Source: Candidatus Rhodoferax odensensis
GTDB taxonomy: Bacteria > Pseudomonadota > Gammaproteobacteria > Burkholderiales > Burkholderiaceae_C
Assembly: GCA_016718405.1 (NCBI GenBank)
Contig: JADKDJ010000034.1
Coordinates: 183,757-247,756 of the forward strand
Direction: 5' to 3'
Length of the DNA: 64,000 nt
A program made the translations under genes and the position numbers. This document shows, one piece after another, positions 1 to 8,563 of the stretch (positions are counted from its first letter, which is position 1; every line of letters starts with the position of its first letter). The notes under the pieces are model-generated. The model worked only from the letters and a program-made list of their open reading frames with translations, had not been told where the DNA came from and made no database searches.

Positions 1-40
1 GCGAGGCCGCGCCGTTTTGAATGTCACTCATGCGTCAATT

Positions 41-1135
41 CTAGTTTCTCGCCTCCCGACGCCACGCCTGGGGGAGGACATAGGCAAGGGTGGCATAGGG
101 CCACAACCATCCCAACCATTGCGCAACGCCGTGAAATCGGATGAAGCGCCCCTGCTCCCAAGCCTGCAAGGTCTGCGCAAAGTACGGGTTGGCCGGCGCT
201 TGATTGATAAGACTCAAATAGATCCCCAAAGCCAATAGCAGCACCGCCACGCTAACGCGATTGTGCGCAGGCAGCAGGGCCAAAGCACTCACCACGGCCA
301 GCGTCAAACCCGCCTTGGCCGGTGAGCCGAACCAGGCCCAGGCATGGTCTGGCCCCCAGCTCAAAGCCGCCGACAAAGCCGAAGTGCCCAAACCGGCCAG
401 CAATAGGACGAACACGAACCAGGCGCGATGCGCAACCGAACGAATGATGCAATAGCCCAACAGAACCGGTATCAACAGGCCCAACATCACACAGACCATT
501 TCAGCAACAGGAACGAGCGGCTGTAATTCGATCTCTCGCAACGGCAGCCAATCAAGGAACGGCGTATCCGACAAGGCCTCTGCGAGTGCGGTCTCCAGTC
601 GCTCAAACACCTGGCCCAGGCCAAACGGCACTGCCGCAGGGAATAGCAAGGCAACAGGCCACAACGCCAGCAGCACGAGCGCGCCACGTGCCTCAGGCAC
701 GAACCAGCGGCCCCGGAACCGACTCCACCGGTCAAGCAGTCCCCCCTGCTCCAAGGCCGACGCCGTCAAGGCGCCCAGCCAAGCGCCCGTGATGTTGAGG
801 GCGAAGTCCAGGTTCGACGGCACGCGTGCCGGCAGGTAAGTCTGCAGTGTCTCCATCGTCACTGACAGCAGCGCCCCGGCAAGCGTGGCCGCGACGACGC
901 CACGATGCACCCGTTGCGAGCGCATCGCGCTCAGCGCCAGAAAGAACCCAAGCGGCGCGTAGCCAAGAACATTGATCGCAACATCAAAGCCGGTCCAGTA
1001 CTTTGGGAGCGGTGCGGTCAGGAACGCCCATGGCGCCATCCCTTGATCGCGCCATTCAGAAAACGGATACAGGCTGGCATACGCCACCAAACCGATGTAG
1101 ATCCAGGACAGTGGCCAAGCCGAGGTCTTGTGCAT
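41..1135 (-). CDS. VanZ-like family membrane protein
   Basis: A 364-residue integral membrane protein. The N-terminal part shows the VanZ-like pattern: a first helix near residues 10-25, then NVLGYAPLGF, then an E-x2-Q stretch followed by NLDFALNITGAWLG, the family's D-x3-N-x2-G signature. The C-terminal half holds several more hydrophobic helices and is longer than in a minimal VanZ protein. VanZ gives low-level teicoplanin resistance in enterococci; most proteobacterial members have no known role, so none is assigned. It begins 12 bases after the hemJ stop on the same strand and is probably co-transcribed with it. No strong Shine-Dalgarno (SD) site is visible. Confidence 0.8.
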   Translation of the reverse strand: MHKTSAWPLSWIYIGLVAYASLYPFSEWRDQGMAPWAFLTAPLPKYWTGFDVAINVLGYAPLGFFLALSAMRSQRVHRGVVAATLAGALLSVTMETLQTYLPARVPSNLDFALNITGAWLGALTASALEQGGLLDRWSRFRGRWFVPEARGALVLLALWPVALLFPAAVPFGLGQVFERLETALAEALSDTPFLDWLPLREIELQPLVPVAEMVCVMLGLLIPVLLGYCIIRSVAHRAWFVFVLLLAGLGTSALSAALSWGPDHAWAWFGSPAKAGLTLAVVSALALLPAHNRVSVAVLLLALGIYLSLINQAPANPYFAQTLQAWEQGRFIRFHGVAQWLGWLWPYATLAYVLPQAWRREARN

Positions 1136-1147
1136 CGGCGAACTGAA

Positions 1148-1576
1148 TCAGAACGGTTTGACCACCACAAGGATGACCGCAGCCGTCAGCAGCAAAACCG
1201 GAAGCTCGTTAAACCAGCGGTACCAGACATGGCTGCGCCCTGCCGCTCCTCGCACGAACCCGCTCAACATGCGGCCGCACAGGACGTGGTAAATCAGCAC
1301 CAGAACCACCACCCCGAGCTTGGCGTGCAGCCACCCATTGCCGGGGCCTTGTCCAACGCCATAGCCCAGCCACAGCCACAAACCCAGCCCGACGGCCGGC
1401 ACCGCCAAGATGGTCGAAAACCGCAGCAACTTGGTCGCCATCAGCAGCAGCCGCTGCCGCTCCGCCACTGAATCGGGCGCCGCCATGGCCAGATTGACGA
1501 AGATTCTGGGTAAATAAAACAGACCGGCAAACCAGCTGGCCACGAACACGATATGAAACGATTTGACCCACAGCAT
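1148..1576 (-). CDS. hemJ: HemJ-type protoporphyrinogen IX oxidase (CopD-like membrane protein)
   Basis: HemJ oxidises protoporphyrinogen IX to protoporphyrin IX in the inner membrane, the penultimate step of haem synthesis. The N-terminus MLWVKSFHIVFVASWFAGLF followed by YLPR-x-F is the family signature with its conserved His and Arg. A WLHAKLG segment and the C-terminal RWFNELP...VVVKPF also fit. There are four membrane helices in 142 residues, the usual length. An ATG at 1603 in the same frame would add nine residues; neither start has a clear SD. The gene faces away from hemB, so two haem-pathway genes share one intergenic region. A strong leftward terminator lies just upstream, so expression may depend on readthrough or on a promoter after it. 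Confidence 0.82.
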   Translation of the reverse strand: MLWVKSFHIVFVASWFAGLFYLPRIFVNLAMAAPDSVAERQRLLLMATKLLRFSTILAVPAVGLGLWLWLGYGVGQGPGNGWLHAKLGVVVLVLIYHVLCGRMLSGFVRGAAGRSHVWYRWFNELPVLLLTAAVILVVVKPF

Positions 1577-1632
1577 GCGTGGCAGTTTAGTCGGATTGGC
1601 CATGGGCGCTCGGGCGCCAGATTGACGCGCGC

Positions 1633-1660
1633 AAAAAAAACCCCAGCACGTGGGCTGGGG
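1633..1660 (-). terminator. Intrinsic terminator between the small RNA and hemJ
   Basis: On the minus strand a 7-bp stem (CCCCAGC/GCTGGGG, loop of 6) is followed directly by eight T residues (1640-1633). It points left, so it ends the small RNA, or acts as a leader terminator upstream of hemJ. It does not serve hemB. Confidence 0.8.
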
Positions 1661-1732
1661 TGGTAAGCCTTTTTTGCTGTCACACATCAAGGCCCCGCTC
1701 AGGGAGGAAAAGCGGGAGGTGGCGAACCACCT
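1633..1732 (-). ncRNA. Candidate small RNA with two anti-Shine-Dalgarno (CCUCC) sites
   Basis: About 100 nt between a good sigma70 promoter and an intrinsic terminator, with no matching reading frame. Stem 1 is AGGTGG (1732-1727) with CCACCT (1722-1717), capped by a TTCG tetraloop. Stem 2 is CCCGCT (1716-1711) with AGCGGG (1699-1694), with an 11-nt loop containing CCTCCC (1707-1702). A third possible stem pairs GCCTT with AAGGC. The RNA ends in the CCCCAGC/GCTGGGG terminator. CCTCC occurs twice, at 1719-1715 and in the stem 2 loop, and mimics the 16S rRNA 3' end, so it could pair with mRNA ribosome sites. I recall a betaproteobacterial toxic sRNA family of this kind; membership is not proven. 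It could instead be an attenuated hemJ leader. Confidence 0.7.
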
Positions 1733-1738
1733 GCTTGC

Positions 1739-1767
1739 AATTTATCAAAATCTCGTGGCCTTTTCAA
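1739..1767 (-). promoter_or_regulatory. Sigma70-type promoter of the candidate small RNA
   Basis: On the minus strand, TTGAAA (1767-1762) and TAAATT (1744-1739) are separated by exactly 17 bases. Transcription should start about 7 bases further on, near 1732, where the first stem of the candidate RNA begins. This is one of the best promoter matches in the window. Confidence 0.7.
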
Positions 1768-1819
1768 GTCATTGCGTGAAATTTTTCTTGGCCCCGCCCG
1801 TTCAGGCACAATTTTGGCT

Positions 1820-2833
1820 ATGACCCCGTATGCCCCCTACCCCCTTGGACGCCCACGCAGACTGCGTCGCGACGCTTTTACCCGCAACTTGGTGCGCGAG
1901 ACCGCGCTGTCGGTGCACGACTTGATCTACCCCGTGTTTGTTGTGGATGGCCAACAGCAGCGCCAGGCGGTCGCGTCCATGCCCGGCGTCGAGCGACTCA
2001 GCCTCGATCTGTTGCTGCCGGTGGCGCAGGACTGCATGGAGCTGGGCATTCCGGTGATGGCCTTGTTTCCCGTGATCGACCCCGCGCAGAAGACCCACGA
2101 CGGCCGTGAAGCGCTCAATGCCGACGGATTGGTGCCGCGCGTTGTGCGTGAACTCAAAAAACGGTTCCCGGAACTGGGCATCATGACCGATGTCGCGTTA
2201 GACCCGTTCACCAGCCACGGACAGGATGGCCTGCCAGACCCACACCCTTGCGAGCATGGTTACATCATGAACGATGCAACCGTTGAGGTACTGGTGAAGC
2301 AGGCGCTCACTCAAGCTGAAGCGGGTGTGGACATCGTGGCGCCCAGTGACATGATGGACGGGCGCATTGGGGCAATCCGGCATGCACTGGAAGCCAACCA
2401 CTTCGTCCACACGCGCATCATGGCCTATAGCGCCAAGTACGCGTCGGCGTTCTACGGGCCGTTTCGCGACGCGGTGGGCTCGGCGGCAAACCTGGGCAAG
2501 GGCAACAAGAAGGTCTACCAGATGGATCCTGGCAACAGCGATGAGGCGCTACGCGAGGTCGCGCTGGACATCGCCGAAGGCGCAGACATGGTGATGGTCA
2601 AGCCCGGCATGCCCTACCTGGACATTGTGCGCAGGGTCAAGGACGAGTTCCGCGTGCCAACGTTCGCCTATCAAGTCAGTGGCGAATACGCCATGCTCAA
2701 GGCCGCCGCACAAAACGGCTGGATCGATCACGATGCCGTGATGATGGAAAGCCTGCTGGCCTTCAAGCGCGCCGGCGCCAATGGCGTGCTGACTTACTTC
2801 GCACGTGACGCCGCGCGGCTGCTGCAGAAGTGA
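1820..2833 (+). CDS. hemB: Delta-aminolevulinic acid dehydratase (porphobilinogen synthase)
   Basis: Condenses two 5-aminolevulinate molecules to porphobilinogen, the first common step of tetrapyrrole synthesis, in the cytoplasm. The 337-residue product starts MTPYAPYPLGRPRRLRRD, as usual for the family. Both active-site lysines are visible, in YSAKYASAFYGPF and in MVMVKPGMPYLD. The metal site reads DVALDPFTSHGQDG, so the cysteine-rich zinc site is replaced and the enzyme should be the Mg-dependent, Pseudomonas-like type. An upstream in-frame start at 1772 was rejected because it adds an unconserved tail. No SD precedes the ATG, but CACAAT lies 7 bases before it, so a leaderless mRNA is possible. 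Confidence 0.97.
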   Translation: MTPYAPYPLGRPRRLRRDAFTRNLVRETALSVHDLIYPVFVVDGQQQRQAVASMPGVERLSLDLLLPVAQDCMELGIPVMALFPVIDPAQKTHDGREALNADGLVPRVVRELKKRFPELGIMTDVALDPFTSHGQDGLPDPHPCEHGYIMNDATVEVLVKQALTQAEAGVDIVAPSDMMDGRIGAIRHALEANHFVHTRIMAYSAKYASAFYGPFRDAVGSAANLGKGNKKVYQMDPGNSDEALREVALDIAEGADMVMVKPGMPYLDIVRRVKDEFRVPTFAYQVSGEYAMLKAAAQNGWIDHDAVMMESLLAFKRAGANGVLTYFARDAARLLQK

Positions 2834-2901
2834 AGCGCGCCTCGCAGCACTGCAGGGACGGTCTTTGGCTCACTGCGTTTTGACACCACGCACCTGGTCA
2901 T

Positions 2902-4020
2902 ATGCGCGTCTTCACGATTGAAGCCGATCGCGTGCGCGAGTCGGCGCACATACCCACCGCAGCGGCAGAAGGTTCGGCGGCGCCCGGCTTCCTGTGGATC
3001 TCGTGCAACCGCACCGAGTTCGAGTCGACGCTGGAGTCCATCCAGGCCGCGCTGCAGCAACGCACCGGAGCGCAGTTGCTCGATCTGCATGTGTCGGACC
3101 TGCTCAACCAGCAGTTGCCCTCGCGTTACGATTTCACTTCGCAATACGATCTACTGGTCTTTCGCCGACTCGCTACCGGTTCAAGCGGCGCTGCAGCTAC
3201 GCCGAAAGACGTGCACCCCACCCCACAGCCCACCGGCGGCCCGCCCATACTGCGGCGCATTGACACCAGTCCGGTCGGTTTCGCGATATTTGATCAGGTT
3301 CTGCTCACAGTCCATCCGCAGGACTGCGCGGTGCGTGACGCCTACGCCAGCAAGCTGACCAACCTCACCAGCACCGAGCAGCGCACCGCAAACAGCCGAC
3401 TGGCCACCAATCCAGCCGATCTGATGCTTCGCATCGTCAACCTGATGGTCGATGGCTTTCTTGAATTGCGGCGCGAACTTACCCACCAGCTCGACCATTG
3501 GCAGACGGAACTGCTTGACCCCGGCACGCGCTTCAACAATTGGGGCTCCATCCTGCAGGCGCGACTGGTACTGCACCAGTTGGACGAGATATGCGAGGAC
3601 CAGCGTGCCGCTATTCAGGACTGGATCGAAGCGATCAAGAGCTGGGCCGATCACGGCGACGCAGCGAGCCAGCGTGAACGCGATCTGGTCCAGGTGCGCA
3701 GTCGCGACGTACTTGAGCACATCGAGCGGGTCGTACACCATGTGCGCCGGCTGGAGCAAAGCGCGGAAGCTGCCATTCAGATGCACTTCAGTGCCCAGGG
3801 GCATCGCACCAATGACATCATGCGCACACTCACGGTGCTGACGGCCATATTCTTACCCCTGAACCTGATCGCCGGCATCTTTGGCATGAACTTTGACTTT
3901 GTCCCGCTGATCCACCGCAGCGGCGGTTTTTGGTGGGCCGTGGGCGGCATGGGGGTCACCGCTGTGACGCTGGCGCTGGTGTTCTGGCGCAAGCGCTATT
4001 TGGCCCGCTCTTCACGCTAA
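2902..4020 (+). CDS. CorA-family divalent metal transporter
   Basis: A 372-residue member of the CorA/ZntB family of pentameric Mg2+, Co2+ or Zn2+ channels. The N-terminal two thirds is the soluble funnel domain, with a long acidic helical stretch over residues 150-300. The C-terminus has the two expected membrane helices, and the first ends in the selectivity motif GMN (IFGMNFDF). The last residues are basic (WRKRYLARSSR). The substrate cannot be told from sequence: GMN fits Mg2+ channels and also ZntB exporters. It lies downstream of hemB on the same strand with a 68-base gap. Confidence 0.88.
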   Translation: MRVFTIEADRVRESAHIPTAAAEGSAAPGFLWISCNRTEFESTLESIQAALQQRTGAQLLDLHVSDLLNQQLPSRYDFTSQYDLLVFRRLATGSSGAAATPKDVHPTPQPTGGPPILRRIDTSPVGFAIFDQVLLTVHPQDCAVRDAYASKLTNLTSTEQRTANSRLATNPADLMLRIVNLMVDGFLELRRELTHQLDHWQTELLDPGTRFNNWGSILQARLVLHQLDEICEDQRAAIQDWIEAIKSWADHGDAASQRERDLVQVRSRDVLEHIERVVHHVRRLEQSAEAAIQMHFSAQGHRTNDIMRTLTVLTAIFLPLNLIAGIFGMNFDFVPLIHRSGGFWWAVGGMGVTAVTLALVFWRKRYLARSSR

Positions 4021-4093
4021 GCGACCGTGCACATCTGCCCTGCGTCCCGCGATCAATCTCATTCACCCACAGACGGCGTGGAACAATAGCCGC

Positions 4094-5245
4094 ATGACGA
4101 CAGCCGCGGACCCCAGCTCACAGGACCCACGTTCATTGGTACTGTTGGGTGCCGGGCATGCCCATGTCCAAGTGCTGGCCCAATTGGCCCGCAAACCATT
4201 GCCAGGCGTCCAAGTGACGCTGGTGTCGCCGCACCCGCACTTGTTTCATTTCCCGATGGTGGCCGGCTATGTGGCTGGGCGCTATGACCTGGACGCATGC
4301 AACATCGCGATCGAGCCGCTGGTACGGGCCAGCGCGGTCCGCTGGTTGCGCCGAAACGCTGTGGCGCTGGATGCCAACCGCCGTCTGCTGCGGCTCGACG
4401 ACGGCACCGACATCAACTACCAGTGGCTATCGGTCAACATCGGCGGCGTTCAAGACCGAGACCGGGTTGAACTGAACTTGCCGGGTGCGCGCGAACACGG
4501 CTTGTTTGTGCGGCCCTTCAACGCGCTGGGAGCGCTGTGGCCCAAAGTGGTTGAAATGGCCACCTCTCGAACCTTGCGTGTTGCCATCGTCGGCGGCGGC
4601 GACACCGCGGTTGAGCTGGCCATGGCAATTCGACATCGACTGCCGCAGGCTGCGCTGACACTGGTGTCCGGTCTGACCGGTATCGCCATACAACAGCCGA
4701 CGGCGATGCAGGGCATTCTCGCGCAGGCTCTGAAACAACGCCGAATCAACGTGGTACCGGACCGAGCCACACGCCTGAGCGAGGCGGAGTTGACGCTGGC
4801 CAGTGGCGCCCGACTGGCGTGTGACGTGGCCCTGATCGCGACTGGTGTGTCGGCGCCAGGCTGGTTGCAGGCAAGCGGGCTGGCCTGTGATGCGGACGGC
4901 TTCATGACCGTGGACGCCTGCCAGCGCTCATGCAGTCACGCGAATGTCTTTGGCGCAGGCGACGTCAGCACCCGCGCGGACAGTTTGCTGCCGCGCAACG
5001 GCAGAGCCGCTCTGAGCGTTGGCCCGACCTTGGCGGCCAACCTCGCCGCCATCACAGCGGGCCAATCGTCCACCGCGTGTTTGGCCCGCAGTGGTGCGCT
5101 CAAACTTCTGGGCTACGGAGACGGGCGTGGACTTGCCGCGTGGGGCGGCCACGCCCTGCAGGGGCGAATGGCCTGGTGGTACAAAGACTGGATTGATCGA
5201 TCGTTTGTCCGGCGCCTGCGCGAAAGCGCTCCACCGGCGTCCTGA
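4094..5245 (+). CDS. FAD-dependent pyridine nucleotide oxidoreductase, SelD-neighbour type
   Basis: A 383-residue flavoprotein of the NADH dehydrogenase-II-like family. The N-terminal dinucleotide fold reads VLLGAGHAHV; a second, NAD(P)H-binding fold reads VAIVGGGDTAVELA near residue 165; the FAD-binding ATG motif is ALIATGVSAPGW, and FGAGDVS precedes the C-terminus. The GAGHAHV variant is the form I know from proteins encoded beside, or fused to, SelD, and here it converges on selD 44 bases away. That suggests a redox step in selenium handling, but the substrate is unknown. There is no SD before the ATG; AACAAT lies 6 bases upstream, so the mRNA may be leaderless. Confidence 0.82.
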   Translation: MTTAADPSSQDPRSLVLLGAGHAHVQVLAQLARKPLPGVQVTLVSPHPHLFHFPMVAGYVAGRYDLDACNIAIEPLVRASAVRWLRRNAVALDANRRLLRLDDGTDINYQWLSVNIGGVQDRDRVELNLPGAREHGLFVRPFNALGALWPKVVEMATSRTLRVAIVGGGDTAVELAMAIRHRLPQAALTLVSGLTGIAIQQPTAMQGILAQALKQRRINVVPDRATRLSEAELTLASGARLACDVALIATGVSAPGWLQASGLACDADGFMTVDACQRSCSHANVFGAGDVSTRADSLLPRNGRAALSVGPTLAANLAAITAGQSSTACLARSGALKLLGYGDGRGLAAWGGHALQGRMAWWYKDWIDRSFVRRLRESAPPAS

Positions 5246-5289
5246 AGCGCGGCAGCGCAGTTACCGCAACTGTCCATCTCGTACACGGC

Positions 5290-6369
5290 TCAGAACACCC
5301 GCAACTTGCCGGTCCCGTCGCCTGGCGTGATCTGTCCGATCTCTGTGGCCGCATCAAAACCGTGCCGATGAAAAATGTCGATGACGGCTTGCACCGCCTG
5401 CGGCGCACAAGACACCAGCAAACCACCACTGGTCTGCGGGTCGCTCAGCAAGGCCTGATCGGTTGGCCCAAAACCATCAGGCAAGGACACGTCACTTCCG
5501 TAGCCAGCCCAGTTGCGCGCGGACGCGCCGGTCACCATGCCTTGAGCCGCCAAATCGCGAACGCCCTCCAGCAGTGGCACCGTGGCCCAGTCAATCTCAA
5601 CGGTGCAGCCCGCGCCGCGAGCCAGTTCCAGGGCATGGCCAGCCAGGCCAAAGCCGGTGACATCAGTCAACGCATGCACTCCTTCGAGTGCCGCCAGCTC
5701 CGGACCAGGCGTGTTGAGCTTGGTGGTGACGCCAATCATGCGTGCATAACCCGCCGCGTCGAGCTGCTCCTTCTTGAGCGCCGCCGACAGAATGCCCACT
5801 CCCAACGGCTTACCCAGAATGAGACGATCGCCCAGCTTTGCGTCGGCGTTGCGCTTGACCCGGCTCGGATGCACCAGACCCATGGCAACCAGACCGTAAA
5901 TGGGCTCCACGGAGTCGATGGTGTGACCGCCCGCGATCGGGATGCCGGCCGCTTTGCAAACCGAGGCGCCGCCTTCGAGAATCTTGGCGATGGTCTCCAG
6001 CGGCAACACATTGATCGGCATGCCCACCAGCGCCAGCGCCATGATCGGCGTGCCGCCCATGGCATACACATCGGAAATGGCGTTGGTGGCCGCAATGCGC
6101 CCAAAATCGAACGGGTCATCAACAATGGGCATGAAGAAGTCGGTGGTGGCAATGAGCGCCTGGCTCTCATTGAGCTTGTAGACCGCCGCATCGTCCGCCG
6201 TTTCGATACCGACCATCAACTCCTTCGGGATCGGCATGGCCGTGGTGCCCTTGAGAATTTCCGACAAAACACCCGGAGCTATCTTGCAACCACAGCCGCC
6301 GCCGTGCGACAGGCTGGTCAGACGGGGAACGGCGGGCTTGGTCGTGGCTTTCTCGATCGAATCATTCAT
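5290..6369 (-). CDS. selD: Selenide, water dikinase (selenophosphate synthetase; SenC role)
   Basis: Makes selenophosphate from selenide and ATP. The 359-residue protein has the catalytic loop SHGGGCGCK, with Cys26 in the place often held by selenocysteine and Lys29 following, so no recoding is needed. ATP- and metal-binding features follow (DDAAVY, TTDFFMP, GRIAATNAISDVYAMGG), and SDPQTSGGLL is near the C-terminus. An SD (GGAAG) precedes the ATG. It is the last gene of an operon with senB, 33 bases upstream, and egtD. selA and selB are not in the window. In this setting selenophosphate is more likely used for a selenosugar (selenoneine) than, or in addition to, selenocysteine or selenouridine. 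Confidence 0.96.
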   Translation of the reverse strand: MNDSIEKATTKPAVPRLTSLSHGGGCGCKIAPGVLSEILKGTTAMPIPKELMVGIETADDAAVYKLNESQALIATTDFFMPIVDDPFDFGRIAATNAISDVYAMGGTPIMALALVGMPINVLPLETIAKILEGGASVCKAAGIPIAGGHTIDSVEPIYGLVAMGLVHPSRVKRNADAKLGDRLILGKPLGVGILSAALKKEQLDAAGYARMIGVTTKLNTPGPELAALEGVHALTDVTGFGLAGHALELARGAGCTVEIDWATVPLLEGVRDLAAQGMVTGASARNWAGYGSDVSLPDGFGPTDQALLSDPQTSGGLLVSCAPQAVQAVIDIFHRHGFDAATEIGQITPGDGTGKLRVF

Positions 6370-6402
6370 GCTTCTTCCATTTCAAATAAGGTGGCCGGGG
6401 TC

Positions 6403-7371
6403 TCACTCACCCCGGCCTGCGCACAGGCTGTGGGCGAGTTGCAGCAACAGCCCGCGCTCACGCGCGGGCTCGAACAGCTGAGCCCGCGCCTGGCACTGCT
6501 GACGCAAATGCGGCAGAAAGTCGCCATCATCGTGGCAGCGTCGCAGCAGCGTCGCCAAGCCCGCATCATCGCCCAAAGCAAAATACCCTGCATAGTCCCG
6601 GCCCAGCATGCCAACGTTACCGTCAATGCGCGAGGCCAGCACGGGCGTACCACTTTGCACCGCCTCCAGAATCACGTGCGCACCGCCTTCCATCTTGCTG
6701 GCGTGCACCAAAACGTGGGCGCGCTGGATGCGCGCGCGCGTCACGGAATGAGCCAAGCCGCCCAGCCAGCGGTAGTGCCGCAATTGGGCACCGGCGGCGC
6801 TGCACGAGCGTCCCAGATCGGTGTCAAGCGCCTCACCAATATGGTCGAAGTAGAACTCCGGTCTGTCCGCCAGTCGCCGCGCCGCGCGAACATAGGTCAG
6901 CGGGTCCTTTTCGTCCCGCAAGTGACCCACCATCAAGGCGCGGAAGTGGCGCGTCGTCTTGGGCAAGGTCACTCGCCTGGGCGCCGACTGGAACACCACC
7001 GAGGTTTTGCCACGCATGGCCGCAGGCAGCGCCATTGGCCCGAGCTCCTGCAACACCACCAGGCGCCCCGCCACCTGCAACGAACGCTGCGCCAAAGCAT
7101 CGGACTGGATGTCTCGATACAGGTCCGTACCGGTCAGCACCAACGCCAACCCGCGTGAGCCGTTGGCCTGCGCCCACTGTTCGACGGAAGCTGCCGAGCG
7201 ACGTGCATGCAAGGCGATCAGCACATCGGCTTCTTCACCGTCCCATTTGCTGGCGATTTGTGTGTCGAAATCGGGACGCAGCATGCGTGACCAACGCCAG
7301 GCGGTCTGCCAGTTGCCATTGTTGGCCGCGGCCAGCGCCGGGCTGATGATCATCACCTTGCGCTTTTTCAT
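6403..7371 (-). CDS. senB: Selenosugar synthase SenB (GT-B glycosyltransferase-like)
   Basis: SenB joins selenophosphate and a UDP-sugar to give a selenosugar, the selenium donor in selenoneine synthesis. The 322-residue protein is a GT-B fold glycosyltransferase. Its C-terminal nucleotide-sugar site has the EX7E motif at E228 and E236 (EGGAHVILE), followed by SGTPVLASRIDGNVGMLG. The N-terminus KVMIISPALAAANNGNWQTA fits the family. A TTG two codons upstream is a possible start, but the ATG at 7371 matches the family N-terminus. The identification rests on the protein pattern plus position between egtD and selD. An ordinary glycosyltransferase is the alternative, unlikely in this context. Confidence 0.85.
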   Translation of the reverse strand: MKKRKVMIISPALAAANNGNWQTAWRWSRMLRPDFDTQIASKWDGEEADVLIALHARRSAASVEQWAQANGSRGLALVLTGTDLYRDIQSDALAQRSLQVAGRLVVLQELGPMALPAAMRGKTSVVFQSAPRRVTLPKTTRHFRALMVGHLRDEKDPLTYVRAARRLADRPEFYFDHIGEALDTDLGRSCSAAGAQLRHYRWLGGLAHSVTRARIQRAHVLVHASKMEGGAHVILEAVQSGTPVLASRIDGNVGMLGRDYAGYFALGDDAGLATLLRRCHDDGDFLPHLRQQCQARAQLFEPARERGLLLQLAHSLCAGRGE

Positions 7372-7410
7372 TGGCAAATCGGTCGCAAAGCCTTATTGAT
7401 AATAACAAGT

Positions 7411-7431
7411 TAGCTATCTGATCGATAGCTA
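7411..7431. repeat. Perfect inverted repeat between egtD and senB
   Basis: TAGCTATC (7411-7418) and GATAGCTA (7424-7431) form an 8-bp stem with a 5-base loop that includes the egtD stop codon. There is no T-run, so it is not a typical terminator. It may be an mRNA-stability hairpin between the genes. Confidence 0.4.
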
Positions 7432-8415
7432 AGTGGGTTCACCACCAGCCTCAGCGGTGAACACGGCAAACCAATTTCGGGCATCGGTCCAGCACCGCGT
7501 GCCGGTAAAGCCTGCCTCGCCCAACAAGGCCTCGAACCCGGCCACACTGTACTTGTAAGAGTTCTCGGTATGGATCGATTCACCCCGGCGAAACAGGCGC
7601 TGTGCGCCGGGCCACTGCACCAGCTGGTCCTGAGTGGCGTCCAGATACATCTCGATGCGCGAATGCGCGGCATCAAAGCGCGCCCGATGCCGCCAGTGCG
7701 CAATGTCAAAGTTGCTGCCCAGCAGATGGTTGAGATGCAGCAGCATGTTGCGGTTGAAGGCAGCGGTCACTCCCAGCGCATCGTCGTAGGCGGGCTCCAG
7801 CACCGACACCGGCTTGACCAGATCCACACCAATCAACAAAGCGCCGCCCTGGCTGACCTCGCGCGCCTGGCGTAAAAAGTCCAGCGCCTGGACCGGCGCG
7901 AAGTTGCCGATACTGGAGCCGGGATAGAACACCACTCGGGGGCCTGCGCCCACCTCCGGCGGCAGCGCCAACTGCGAGGAGAAGTCCAGCCCGATTCCCA
8001 GCAACTCCAGCGCCGGGTGCTCGCGCTGCAGGCACTGCAAGGCTTGCTGCAGGAAGTCCACCGAGATGTCCACCGCCACATAGCGTGCGGGCTTCAAAGC
8101 GCCAAACAGGCGAGCCGCTTTCTCGCAATTGCCTGCCCCCAGGTCCACCAGGGTGGCGCCCGTGGGCAATCCGCGCGCGATGTCGGTCGCGTAACGCGCC
8201 AGGATCTCGGCCTCGGTACGGGTCGGGTAGTACTCTGCCAGCTCCGTAATGGCCGCGAACAAACGCGAGCCCAGCGCATCGTACAAATACTTGGGCGCGA
8301 TGTGCGCCGCGCCGCCAAGCAGTCCAGCGGTCAACTCCGCCCGCACGGCAAGAGCGTCTGCCCGGTGGAGCTGGATCAATGCGGGTGAGCGTTGGGGCGT
8401 GGTCAGCGTCGGCAT
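7429..8415 (-). CDS. egtD: L-histidine N-alpha-trimethyltransferase
   Basis: EgtD trimethylates histidine with S-adenosylmethionine (SAM) to give hercynine, the scaffold of ergothioneine and selenoneine. The 328-residue product has the expected ELAEYYPTRTE segment, the SAM-binding VDLGAGNCEKA, the family motif YPGSSIGNF, the substrate-loop AYDDALGVTAAFNRN and a C-terminal TENSYKYS. A much longer in-frame extension exists upstream but runs into the divergent transporter gene and is not conserved; the ATG at 8415 gives normal length. TATGCT ends 6 bases before this ATG and there is no SD, which fits a leaderless mRNA. It is first in an operon with senB and selD. Confidence 0.94.
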   Translation of the reverse strand: MPTLTTPQRSPALIQLHRADALAVRAELTAGLLGGAAHIAPKYLYDALGSRLFAAITELAEYYPTRTEAEILARYATDIARGLPTGATLVDLGAGNCEKAARLFGALKPARYVAVDISVDFLQQALQCLQREHPALELLGIGLDFSSQLALPPEVGAGPRVVFYPGSSIGNFAPVQALDFLRQAREVSQGGALLIGVDLVKPVSVLEPAYDDALGVTAAFNRNMLLHLNHLLGSNFDIAHWRHRARFDAAHSRIEMYLDATQDQLVQWPGAQRLFRRGESIHTENSYKYSVAGFEALLGEAGFTGTRCWTDARNWFAVFTAEAGGEPT

Positions 8416-8563
8416 GACGCAAGCATAGACGCTTGGGCCGGCAAAAAACGAGCGCCTGACACAAAGTCCTTGCTTGAGCTGAGTCCAACACGCCCCGACC
8501 GTGCAGACATCCACTGCTTGGGGTGTAATTGCTGCGCCCCTCAACCATCCCTCGAACGCACCC

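Noticed and set aside
6284..6294. Possible selenocysteine codon in SelD
   Set aside because: The catalytic position is a Cys codon in a continuous frame; no UGA recoding is needed.
5362..7158. A 598-codon open frame on the plus strand
   Set aside because: Antisense to selD and senB; His/Arg/Gln-rich translation without domains.
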